From Kuafuiihalomonas sp964473255 (GTDB lineage: Bacteria > Myxococcota > Kuafuiibacteriia > Kuafuiibacteriales > Kuafuiibacteriaceae), in contig CAYYOT010000019.1 of NCBI GenBank assembly GCA_964473255.1, positions 4,956 through 68,955 of the forward strand: a DNA stretch of 64,000 nucleotides. The letters are read 5' to 3'. Below are positions 42,002 to 50,271 of this stretch, piece by piece (within the stretch, counting starts at the first letter, position 1; each line of letters starts with the position of its first letter). Position numbers and translations under genes: made by a program. The notes under the pieces are model-generated. The model saw only the letters and a list, made by a program, of their open reading frames with translations, did not search any database and was not told the DNA's origin.

Positions 42002-43966
42002 TCACGGCTCGGGGATGGACTCCAGCTCGGTCTGAAGTCCGGTCCAGCGCTCGAGCGCTGCCTCGGCTTTGGCCTGCGCGCGCTCGAAGGCGGCTCCGAG
42101 CTCGGCCGACCGGGACGGGTCGGTGTGGACTTCGGGTCGGGAGAGTTCCGCTTCGAGCCGTTGGACTTCGGCTTCGGCCTTCGTCACCTGCATCTCGGCC
42201 GCTTCGACGTCGCGCTCCAGGCGGCGGAGCATTCGGGCTCGCTCCTTCTTGGCCTCGCGCTCGGCCATGCGCTCGGCCTTGCTCTGGCCGGACGAGGCCG
42301 AGCCCGAGCCGTTCCTGGCGTATAGGTCGCTCTGCGCGGCGTGCAGCGAGGTGAGGTATTCGGCGAACGTGCCCATGAAGGGCACGACCGACCCGTTTCG
42401 TACCTCCCAGAGCTCCGTGGCCAGACGGTCGATGAAGCGAAAGCTGTGGCTCACGAAGACGACGGTGCCGTCGAAGTCGGCCAGCGATTCGGTGAGCGCA
42501 TCGGCGGCATCGGTATCCAGGTGGTTGGTCGGCTCGTCGAGCAGAAGAACATTCCCGGGCCGAGCGAGGATGCGGGCTAGCGCGACCCGCGAGCGCTCGC
42601 CGCCCGAGAGCACGCCGACCGGCTTTTCCACCTCGTCGCCCCCGAAGAGGAACGCTCCGCACAAGGACCGGACGGCGGTCTGGGAGAGCTGGTCATGGGC
42701 CGCCCAGACCGAATTCAGGATCGTGTCGCCATCGGCCAGCGTTTCGGCGTGATGCTGGGCGAAGTAGCGGCGCTCGACGCCCTTGCCCAACGTGATGGTC
42801 CCCTTGCCGGCCTCGAGCTCACCCCCCAAGAGCTTGAGCAAGGTGGACTTCCCGGAGCCATTGACGCCGACGAGTGCCACACGTTCTCCGCGGGTGACGG
42901 TGAGATTCACGTCCCGCAAGACCGGCTTCTCGCCGTATCCGAAGGTGAGATCCCGGACGCGGATCACCTGGTCGCCGGTGCGGGTGACGGGCGGAAAGCG
43001 AATGGTCAGCGTCTGTCGCGGCTTCGGAATGTCGGCGGTCTCGGCCTTCATCTTCTCGATGAGCTTCTGCTTGCTCTGCGCTTGCCGAGCCTTCGTCGCC
43101 TTGGCTTTGAAGCGGGTGACGAAGGCTTCCAGCTCTTTTTGTCGCTTTTCGCTCTTGGCCCAGGCTGCCTCCAGGAACTCGAGCTCCTGCGCGCGCTGCT
43201 CGAGGTAGGCATCGTAGTCTCCGCGGAAGGTCCGCACGCCCTCGACTTCGAGACTGGCTACCCGGTCGATATGACGGTTCAAGAAGGTTCGGTCGTGGCT
43301 GGTCAGGACCAGCGCCTGTCGCCGGTCCGACAAGAAGTTCGAGAGCCACTCGATCGAAGGAACGTCGAGGTGGTTCGTCGGCTCGTCGAGGAGGAGCACA
43401 TCGTTGCGCTCGAACAGGATCCGCCCCAGGGCCGCCCGCATGCGCCAGCCTCCGGAAAACGACTCGACCGGACGCTCGAGCTCGGCGTTCGAAAAGCCGA
43501 GCCCGGACAGGATCCGCTCGGCTTCGTGACGACCGAACCGGCGGTCGAGGTCCACGAGCGCCTCGTGCAGCTCGGAGAGCTGGCCGGCGAGGTCCGTCTG
43601 CTCCGCCTCGTCGGTCGTGGACGCGATCGCGGCCTCGAGGCTTTCGATCTCCGCTTCCAGCTCGTCGCGACCGGGAGCTCCGCCGAGAAGGTGCTCGACC
43701 AGCGACTCATCCTCGGCCGTTCCGTGCTCCTGGGCCAGATAGCCCACGCGGATGCCCTTGCGGAGACGCACCGAGCCCCCGTCGGGGGTGAGTTTGCCCG
43801 CGAGGATCCGAAGGAGCGTGCTCTTGCCCGCCCCGTTCGGACCGACCACCCCCAGTCGGTCCTTGGGCTCCACGCCCAGGTCCAGACCCGAAAACAGCGT
43901 CCGCGGCCCGAGCCGCAGGCTCACATCCGACACCGAGATCAGCGCCACGGCCGCGAAGCCTACCAT
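42002..43966 (-). CDS. ABC-F family ATPase
   Basis: A 654-residue soluble protein with two ABC ATPase domains and no membrane segments, the ABC-F type that acts on ribosomes in translation control or antibiotic protection. First site: GPNGAGKST (42-50), SFSGGWRMR and LLLDEPTNHLD. A charged coiled-coil linker follows (about 260-310). Second site: GVNGSGKST, VLSGGERSR and LLLDEPTNHLD. A C-terminal coiled coil (about 555-654) resembles the Uup subgroup, which can bind DNA or RNA. Which subgroup is not certain, so no symbol is given. GTG near 43945 is an alternative start. Confidence 0.9.
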   Translation of the reverse strand: MVGFAAVALISVSDVSLRLGPRTLFSGLDLGVEPKDRLGVVGPNGAGKSTLLRILAGKLTPDGGSVRLRKGIRVGYLAQEHGTAEDESLVEHLLGGAPGRDELEAEIESLEAAIASTTDEAEQTDLAGQLSELHEALVDLDRRFGRHEAERILSGLGFSNAELERPVESFSGGWRMRAALGRILFERNDVLLLDEPTNHLDVPSIEWLSNFLSDRRQALVLTSHDRTFLNRHIDRVASLEVEGVRTFRGDYDAYLEQRAQELEFLEAAWAKSEKRQKELEAFVTRFKAKATKARQAQSKQKLIEKMKAETADIPKPRQTLTIRFPPVTRTGDQVIRVRDLTFGYGEKPVLRDVNLTVTRGERVALVGVNGSGKSTLLKLLGGELEAGKGTITLGKGVERRYFAQHHAETLADGDTILNSVWAAHDQLSQTAVRSLCGAFLFGGDEVEKPVGVLSGGERSRVALARILARPGNVLLLDEPTNHLDTDAADALTESLADFDGTVVFVSHSFRFIDRLATELWEVRNGSVVPFMGTFAEYLTSLHAAQSDLYARNGSGSASSGQSKAERMAEREAKKERARMLRRLERDVEAAEMQVTKAEAEVQRLEAELSRPEVHTDPSRSAELGAAFERAQAKAEAALERWTGLQTELESIPEP

Positions 43967-44037
43967 CCAGCCCTCGCCACCTCGGCCCGAAAACCCCGCC
44001 CGACCGAAACCGCTCAGGTCTCTTGGGTCCGACGACC

Positions 44038-45507
44038 TCAGGCGGGGACGAAGGAGCCGTGAAAGCCGGGGGGAAGGTGGTGCGGTAGAGGAAGGCGAGC
44101 CACGACGTCGAGCGTGTCGGGCCGCAGGATGACGAGTTCGCTGAGGCGAGCGCGAGCTCGGTACACGACGCTGGCCAGCCAGCCCGCGCGGGGGGCGTTC
44201 GGGTCGGGTTTGAAGCCGGCCGCGTCGGGGACGAAGATGGGCTCCCCCGGAAGGTCGGGCGAAAAGTCCCGGGACTGCACCTCTGTCGAATCCACGTGGA
44301 GCCTCGCCAGGCCCGAGTAGATGAGGCCCTCATGGGTTTGGGTACGGGCCGTCGCCCAGCCGGAGCCATACGGTCGGCCGGTCTGCGCCGGGTCGATGGT
44401 CGGAAGCTCCATCGGTAGGTCGCTGAGGCGACGCTCGTGCACGGCGTCCGGCTCGATGGTCCAGCGGGTAGCGAAAGCCGGATCGATGGGGATGTTGCGG
44501 ATCTGTTCCGGGTCCCTCAGGTCGACGGACCCCCCGGCGAAGTGGTCCATCCGGCACCCGTCGACGACGAAGCGGCCCCCGTCTTCGAAGGCGTTGAAGA
44601 AGTGGAAGATGAAGAAGCCCGAGTCGGCGACCACCCTCCGAATGGGCCCACCGTCCAGCGGCACGACGATGACCTCGGTCGCCTCGTTTTCGTCGCGGAG
44701 GATGGCGTCCACCGGGGAGCGCAGTCCGGAGAGCGCCCGGGGCACGTCGAAGCGGATCGGCGTGGCGAAGAACACGGCGTGGCGCTCCGTTATGACGAAG
44801 TCGTGCATGAAGCAGGCCCGGCGGAGACCGATCCGCCGCACGTCCTTCATCGTTCCATCGGGATCAACTTCGTAAAACAGCAGAACCGGTCGCGGTCCGA
44901 CCAAGAGCCCAAAGTTGTAGAGCGTGCCGGACTCCGGATCGATCTTCGGATGGGCGGAGAAAGGCGTTTCGCCCACGAGCAGGCGAGTGATAAGGCCGAT
45001 CGCATCTCGGAGCTTTCCGCCGTAGTCGAACCGCCCGACCGTATGGAGCGTGTCGGCGGTGAGCGCGTGCGGAAGACCGCCTTCCCAGAGTGCGAGGAGC
45101 CTCTGGCCGTGATGGACGACGGAGGTGTTGGCGGTGTTCTTGAAGCGCATTCGCAGGGCGTTGTTCCGAATGCCGCCCGGCAGGTTCGTTCCGAAGTTTC
45201 GGTAGAGCATCCGTCCCGCCCGCTCTTCGGCCAGAAACTCGTTGGTGCGCACCCAGCGGTTTCGATATCGCACCTGTCCGTCGGCGAACTCGAAGCGGGC
45301 CAGCATGCCGTCTCCGTCGAACGGATGCATGAGCGGCGTCCCGAAGACGTCGAGCTTGCCCGGCCCGTTCCGGAACAGGACGCCACGAATCCCGGGGGGC
45401 ACACGACCGTCGACCGCTCGAAGCTCCGTCTCGACTTCGTCGGGAACGGCTTCGAAGGCTTCGACCACCGCCTGAACTGGGTCCACTGGGGTCTCGACGG
45501 TCAGCAT
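44038..45507 (-). CDS. Carotenoid cleavage oxygenase family protein
   Basis: A 489-residue non-heme iron dioxygenase of the carotenoid oxygenase family, which cleaves double bonds of carotenoids, stilbenes or related compounds. The four iron-ligand histidines sit in SAHPKID, MHDFVITERHA, FHFFNAFED and the C-terminal GFHGSF. GTLYNFG and FRNGPGKLDVFG are family marks. The ATG at 45507 (MLTVETPVD) is chosen; the frame extends upstream but its Arg/Gly-rich extra sequence is not typical. Substrate unknown. It is transcribed with the ABC-F gene direction but separated from it by 71 bases. Confidence 0.87.
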   Translation of the reverse strand: MLTVETPVDPVQAVVEAFEAVPDEVETELRAVDGRVPPGIRGVLFRNGPGKLDVFGTPLMHPFDGDGMLARFEFADGQVRYRNRWVRTNEFLAEERAGRMLYRNFGTNLPGGIRNNALRMRFKNTANTSVVHHGQRLLALWEGGLPHALTADTLHTVGRFDYGGKLRDAIGLITRLLVGETPFSAHPKIDPESGTLYNFGLLVGPRPVLLFYEVDPDGTMKDVRRIGLRRACFMHDFVITERHAVFFATPIRFDVPRALSGLRSPVDAILRDENEATEVIVVPLDGGPIRRVVADSGFFIFHFFNAFEDGGRFVVDGCRMDHFAGGSVDLRDPEQIRNIPIDPAFATRWTIEPDAVHERRLSDLPMELPTIDPAQTGRPYGSGWATARTQTHEGLIYSGLARLHVDSTEVQSRDFSPDLPGEPIFVPDAAGFKPDPNAPRAGWLASVVYRARARLSELVILRPDTLDVVARLPLPHHLPPGFHGSFVPA

Positions 45508-45743
45508 TGGCCCGGTCCTCCGCCGGGAGGGGCCTTTCCGCCAACCCGAACCCGACGGAACGAAGGGTCGGGCACCGCGGGCGTTTTGACCGTCTCTAGC
45601 GCCGCTCATCGCCCCCTCGGTCGGACGACGGGGCCGGTATCTCCCCGTCATCCGGGTGTCGATTCGATGGCCCCCGGTCAACCTCTCGAGGGATCGGCGT
45701 CTCGAACTAGACGCGCGGCGGAGATGTTGTTTTCCCTAGAGGT

Positions 45744-45759
45744 ACGGCGCGTGCGCCGT
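45744..45759. promoter_or_regulatory. Short inverted repeat before the GH13 gene
   Basis: Six-base arms ACGGCG and CGCCGT around CGTG, about 24 bases upstream of the ATG at 45783. The GGAAGG ribosome site lies between. It may be an operator or chance in GC-rich DNA. Confidence 0.2.
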
Positions 45760-45782
45760 GCGCTCGACAATTCGGAAGGCCA

Positions 45783-47540
45783 ATGGACCAGCAAATCAAG
45801 AAGACCGTCGCGCCCACGCTTCCCCGGGGCGTCATGTTCAACGCGTACCCGGACAGCATCGGTCGAGCCCTGGCCGACACCGTCCAGGTCCTGCAGACTC
45901 CCGAACTCCAGGGCGCCTTCTCCCTGTTCTACGTCCTGCCGACCTTCTTCCACAGCGACCTCGACCGAGGCTTTTCCGTCATCGACTACGAGCGAAACGA
46001 AGCGCTCGTCGCTCCGAACGACCTCGAAGCGCTCCGCGCCCTCGGCGTCGACCTCAAGTTCGACTTGGTCGTGAACCACCTGTCCGTCGGCTCTCCCCAG
46101 TTTCAGGACCTGCTCCGCCAGGGCGATGCATCGGAGTATCGGGACTTCTTCATCGACTGGAACGAGTTCTGGAGGGAGCACGGCGCGATGGGCCAAGACG
46201 GCCACGTCGTGCCCAAGGACGACCATCTCGACAAGCTCTTCATGCGCAAGCCCGAGATGCCCATCCTCGATGTGCGCTTTCCCGACGGCACCGAGCGACC
46301 GTACTGGAACACCTTCTATCAGCACGTCACCTACGACCGTCTGGAGGCTTCCGACTTCGCGAGGCTGGACGGCATCTCGCACGACCAGGCCGAGGAGCTG
46401 GCGGCGAAGCTGAATCGGGCCATCGCCGACGGTGAGGACTGGAAAGCCGTGCTGGTGGATGGTCTCGAGGCGCAGCGGTCAGAGATCGTCGGGGTCGTCG
46501 AGAACAAGCGCCGCTACCTCGGGCAGATGGACCTCAACGCGATGTCGGAAAAGGTCTGGGAGTTCTACGACCAGACGCTGGCCAAGCTCGCAGCCTTCGG
46601 GGCGCGGCTCATCCGTCTCGACGCCTTTGCGTACCTTCACAAGCAGCCGGGTGAATCGAACTTCTTCAACAAGCCGGGTACCTGGAACTATCTGACGCGC
46701 CTACGAGACCTGGCCGGTAAGCACGGGCTGATTCTGTTGCCCGAGATCCACGGGGAGTACGGCCGGAAGCTCCATGAGGAAGTCGCCGGCGAGGGCTACC
46801 CGGTCTACGACTTCTTTCTTCCGGGCCTGATCATCGATGCCCTCGACCGCCAGACCAGCGAACCCTTGCGGCGATGGCTGCGCGAGCTTCTCGCCAAGAA
46901 CATTCAAACCATCAACATGCTCGGCTGTCACGACGGGATCCCGGTGCTCGACCTGAACGGAAAGAACGTCGACGGTCAGTGGCGGGAGGGCCTGCTCCAG
47001 CCCGATGAGATCGAGGCCGTCATCCAGCGGATCATCGAACGCGGAGGTCGGGTCAAAAATCTCTATGGAGCCGACGGCAAGAAGATCTCCTACTACCAGG
47101 TGAATGCCACGTACTTCAGCGCTCTCGGCGAGGACGAGCGGAAGATGCGTCTGGCGCGAGCGATTCAGCTGTTCGTCCCCGGCATCCCCCAGGTCTGGTA
47201 CCTCGACCTCTTCGTGGGCACCAACGACTACGCGGCCGCCGATCGCGGCGGCGCGGGGGGCCACAAAGAGATCAACCGAACGACCCTGGATTTGGAGACG
47301 GTGAAGGCGAGGCTCGAGTGGCCGGTCGTCCGCGATCAGCTGGACCTCATCCGCCTCCGGAATGGCAACCCCGCCTTCGACGGCACCCTGGAGATCGGTG
47401 ACACCGAAAGCCACGAGCTCGAGCTCACCTGGCGAAACGGTGCGGCCGAGGCCGCACTGCGTGCAGACCTGGGGACCGGCCGATTCAGCGTCGTCGCCCG
47501 CGACGAATCGGGGGTGGAGACCCGGTTCGCCTACGAGTAG
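45783..47540 (+). CDS. GH13 subfamily 18 glucoside phosphorylase (sucrose-phosphorylase-like)
   Basis: A 585-residue GH13 enzyme of the sucrose phosphorylase group, which splits an alpha-glucoside with phosphate to give glucose-1-phosphate. Catalytic residues fit: nucleophile Asp280 (RLDAFAYLHK), acid/base Glu321 (LPEIHGEYG), and transition-state Asp384 (GCHDGIPVLDL). The C-terminal loop YLDLFVGTNDYAAADRG.GGHKEINR, in place of the sucrose type, suggests another acceptor such as glucosylglycerol or glucosylglycerate. Specificity is inferred only. The next gene, a HAD phosphatase, starts 10 bases later and probably shares the pathway. Ribosome site GGAAGG. Confidence 0.82.
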   Translation: MDQQIKKTVAPTLPRGVMFNAYPDSIGRALADTVQVLQTPELQGAFSLFYVLPTFFHSDLDRGFSVIDYERNEALVAPNDLEALRALGVDLKFDLVVNHLSVGSPQFQDLLRQGDASEYRDFFIDWNEFWREHGAMGQDGHVVPKDDHLDKLFMRKPEMPILDVRFPDGTERPYWNTFYQHVTYDRLEASDFARLDGISHDQAEELAAKLNRAIADGEDWKAVLVDGLEAQRSEIVGVVENKRRYLGQMDLNAMSEKVWEFYDQTLAKLAAFGARLIRLDAFAYLHKQPGESNFFNKPGTWNYLTRLRDLAGKHGLILLPEIHGEYGRKLHEEVAGEGYPVYDFFLPGLIIDALDRQTSEPLRRWLRELLAKNIQTINMLGCHDGIPVLDLNGKNVDGQWREGLLQPDEIEAVIQRIIERGGRVKNLYGADGKKISYYQVNATYFSALGEDERKMRLARAIQLFVPGIPQVWYLDLFVGTNDYAAADRGGAGGHKEINRTTLDLETVKARLEWPVVRDQLDLIRLRNGNPAFDGTLEIGDTESHELELTWRNGAAEAALRADLGTGRFSVVARDESGVETRFAYE

Positions 47541-47550
47541 GAGTGACGCT

Positions 47551-48360
47551 GTGCCCAAGATCCTCGCGACCGACCTCGACCGAACGCTTCTTCCCAACGG
47601 ACGCTGGCCTCCGGACGCCGACGCCATCCCACGCTTCAACGAGCTCACGGAAGAGTTCGGCGTGGTGGTGGTGTACGTGACCGGGCGGAGTCTGCCCCTC
47701 ACCAAAAAAGCCATCGCCGAGTTTGGCGTTCGCTTTCCCGACGTGCTCTGCGGCGACGTCGGTACGACGATCACGCGCTATCAGGAGGGCGAGTGGGTGC
47801 CGGATGCGGGATGGGTCGACCACGTGAAGCGTGCCAGCCCCCGCTGGGATGGGGTCGCCGTCCGGGACGCGGTCGCCGACATCGAGGGCATCGAAGAACA
47901 GGAAGCGGAGCACCAAAACCCATTCAAGCAGAGCTACTACGCCGACCACGGCCAGCAGGCGGCGATCCTGTCCGCAGTCAAGTCGAGGGTGGAGGGGAAG
48001 TACGACGAAGTCATCGTGTACAGCTATGACTCCCAAGACGATAAGGGCCTCATCGATTTCTTGCCGGCGAGCGCCACCAAGCAGACGGCGCTCGAGTACG
48101 TCGCCGAGGCCTTCGGAGCTCCGAAGCGCGAGGTCGTCTTTTGCGGAGACAGCGGAAACGACATCTTTCCCCTCACCGCCGGCTTCAAGGGGGTTCTCGT
48201 GCGGAACGCGGACGAGCAGCTGGTCGAAAACGTGCGGGCCGCGATGGCGAAAGATCCTGGTCTCGAGGCGTACTTCGCGCAGGGCGACTTCCGGGGTCTG
48301 AGCGGCTACTACACCAGCGGCGTCATCGAGGGCGCCTACCACTACGGACTCTTCGCCTAG
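47551..48360 (+). CDS. HAD-family sucrose/glucosyl-phosphate phosphatase
   Basis: A 269-residue HAD phosphatase close to the sucrose-6-phosphate / mannosyl- or glucosylglycerate phosphatase group. Motif I is ATDLDRTLL (nucleophile Asp8 and Asp10), motif II is VVYVTGRS, and motif IV is FCGDSGNDIFPL. It starts with GTG at 47551, preceded by AGGAG. The longer open frame upstream overlaps the phosphorylase gene and is not used. With the GH13_18 gene it would make and recycle a phosphorylated glucoside (inference). The exact substrate is not readable. Confidence 0.85.
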   Translation: MPKILATDLDRTLLPNGRWPPDADAIPRFNELTEEFGVVVVYVTGRSLPLTKKAIAEFGVRFPDVLCGDVGTTITRYQEGEWVPDAGWVDHVKRASPRWDGVAVRDAVADIEGIEEQEAEHQNPFKQSYYADHGQQAAILSAVKSRVEGKYDEVIVYSYDSQDDKGLIDFLPASATKQTALEYVAEAFGAPKREVVFCGDSGNDIFPLTAGFKGVLVRNADEQLVENVRAAMAKDPGLEAYFAQGDFRGLSGYYTSGVIEGAYHYGLFA

Positions 48361-48419
48361 GCTGATCCGACCCGCGGGGTGCCTATCGTTCGCCTCGACC
48401 CTCGACTACAACGAAGGCC

Positions 48420-49082
48420 ATGGGGTGGCTGGATGCGTTCTTGGACGCCCTGGACGCGGCGGGCCGCGGCCTTCCTTCGGTCGAGGTGCGAGCGGTCGAG
48501 GCGATCCGCAGCTACGCCGAGCTCCACGGGCCGAGCCGGGCTCCGGTCCCCTCCGCACGGCGGGACGATCGGCTCGATGTTGGGTCAGGGATCGGCGGCG
48601 GAACGTCGGTCGGTGGGCAGTGTCCTGCGTGTCGCTCCTCGCTTCGTCCCGCCCCCGTCGCCGAGGGAGCCGACATCGCCGTCTGCCCCGGGGGCTGCGG
48701 TCTGCTCGTGCCCGGCCCGGCGCTGCGGACCATGGAGAGCGACCCGCCTTCGCCCTCCGCGCTCGACCGGCGCCTCGGCCCGGCCGAAGCTCCCGCGTTT
48801 CCGCGCCGGGTCGAGTATCGAAAGTGTCCGAGCTGCGGCGGCTGGATGCGACGGCTCAACTACATGAAGGTTTCGGGGATCATCGTCGACGTGTGCTCGA
48901 CCCACGGGATGTGGTGCGACCCCGGTGAGCTCCACGCCGTCCTGCGGTTTCTCGCCGACGGGGGGGAGGCTCGGGCCCGGCGCTTCGTGGACGAGAATCG
49001 GTCGTATGACGAGCGAACCCGACGGTCTCCGCCGAACATGCCCTACACCGACGACGAGCTTTGGTGGGCCGATCTCGTCTAG
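48420..49082 (+). CDS. TFIIB-type zinc-ribbon protein
   Basis: A 220-residue protein with a zf-TFIIB-like domain near residues 138-172 (CPSCGGWM, then VDVCSTHGMWCDPGEL), which binds one zinc. An N-terminal zinc-ribbon half, CPACRSSL ... CPGGCG (about 68-95), is a second, weaker site. The remaining sequence is Pro/Gly-rich. Proteins of this type are common and of unknown role, often linked to protein-protein contacts. It follows the HAD phosphatase gene by 59 bases but shows no functional link. Confidence 0.8.
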   Translation: MGWLDAFLDALDAAGRGLPSVEVRAVEAIRSYAELHGPSRAPVPSARRDDRLDVGSGIGGGTSVGGQCPACRSSLRPAPVAEGADIAVCPGGCGLLVPGPALRTMESDPPSPSALDRRLGPAEAPAFPRRVEYRKCPSCGGWMRRLNYMKVSGIIVDVCSTHGMWCDPGELHAVLRFLADGGEARARRFVDENRSYDERTRRSPPNMPYTDDELWWADLV

Positions 49083-49172
49083 GTGGACATATTTCGTCTG
49101 GCTGCCGAGCGACCCTCGGCCCGTGGAACTCGTCGTACATGCCCTGGTTTTCGTCGTCGTGTGGCTCTCGGC

Positions 49173-50240
49173 TCACGCGTGGTCGGAGCGGGAGGTTCGC
49201 CGGCTGGCGGCACGCCGCCGCCGGGGTCTCGACGCCGGATATTTCGCTCGCGCCTCATCCAAACGCCGGACGACTTCGGCGCGCAGCTCGGGCGGCTCGA
49301 CGACCCGCGCGCTCCCACCCCACTGGAGGACCCAGGGCACGACCTCGGTCAGGTCGGTAACCGTGAAGCGCAGCCGCAGCCGACCGCCTTTCAAGACTTC
49401 GGCTTTTTGATCGGCCTGATAGGTCCGGGCCGCGACGTAGCTCGCCGCCGGAGACTCGAAATCGACGACGACCGCCTGCTCCGGCCCCCCCGAGTGCAGG
49501 CCGAAGGCGCCCAAGAAGTATTGCTCGAGCTCGAAGTCGTCCGGGACCTCGAACGTCTGACGGCGAGGCTCCAGCCGGCGAAAGCGCTCCAGGGCGAAGA
49601 CCCGGGTGGCCCACGCCCCATCCCGGTACCGGCGCCGACCGACGACGTACAGACCCATGCGGAACACGACGATGGCGTAGGGCTCGAGGGTACCGGCCTT
49701 CGCCCGCCGTCCGATTGCCTGGTAGCTGAAAGCGACCGTTTCCTGCTGAATGACGGCCTGCATCAGAACGTCGAGGGCGCCGGTCTCGTCGCGGTATCTC
49801 TTCACACCGCCGTCCGGAACATAGCGAAAGCGATCTTTCAGATCGTCCAGGTCGGCTCGGCGGCCGCGGCTGGCGAGTCCCGCCACCTTGTCGAAAACGC
49901 TCTCCATGTCGCGCCCGAAGGCCGAGCCGGCGAACGGCTGAAAGAGGCCGCGCGCGGCCAACAAGACGAAGCACTCCCGAGGCGTGAGCCGAAGATGGGG
50001 CGGACTGCCCGACGCCATCCGTACGCGGACCTTCCGATCGTCGTCGGTCGTGCGGGACAGGGCGACTCCCGCTCGCTCCAATGCGTCGAGGTCCCGCCGG
50101 ATCGTTCGGGCATCGACGCAGAAGCGTTCGGCCAGCTCGCCGTACGTGCTGCCGAAGCGCTGAGCTCGGATGTGATCCACGACCTGCATCATCCGCACGG
50201 CCTGGGCGGCGGAACCTGGCTTGCGCCCGCTTCGGCTCAC
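49173..50240 (-). CDS. WYL-domain transcriptional regulator
   Basis: A 355-residue regulator with an N-terminal helix-turn-helix of the HTH_11/DeoR-like type (TYGELAERFCVDARTIRRDLDALERAG, about 35-60) and a WYL domain (about 155-240). The WYL domain contains VAFSYQAIGRRAKAGTLEPYAIVVFRMGLYVVG, which in this family senses nucleic acid or small ligands. A C-terminal WCX-type domain follows. GTG at 50240 is the start; the open frame upstream overlaps hrpB and is a shadow. The C-terminus is Arg-rich. It reads in the same direction as hrpB, 31 bases downstream, so may be co-transcribed. Targets unknown. Confidence 0.85.
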   Translation of the reverse strand: MSRSGRKPGSAAQAVRMMQVVDHIRAQRFGSTYGELAERFCVDARTIRRDLDALERAGVALSRTTDDDRKVRVRMASGSPPHLRLTPRECFVLLAARGLFQPFAGSAFGRDMESVFDKVAGLASRGRRADLDDLKDRFRYVPDGGVKRYRDETGALDVLMQAVIQQETVAFSYQAIGRRAKAGTLEPYAIVVFRMGLYVVGRRRYRDGAWATRVFALERFRRLEPRRQTFEVPDDFELEQYFLGAFGLHSGGPEQAVVVDFESPAASYVAARTYQADQKAEVLKGGRLRLRFTVTDLTEVVPWVLQWGGSARVVEPPELRAEVVRRLDEARAKYPASRPRRRRAASRRTSRSDHA

Positions 50241-50271
50241 GTCGGTATGGTGGCCAACATCGTCGGCCGGC

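Noticed and set aside
42695..44062. 455-residue open frame opposite the ABC-F gene
   Set aside because: Shadow of a clear ABC-F coding sequence.
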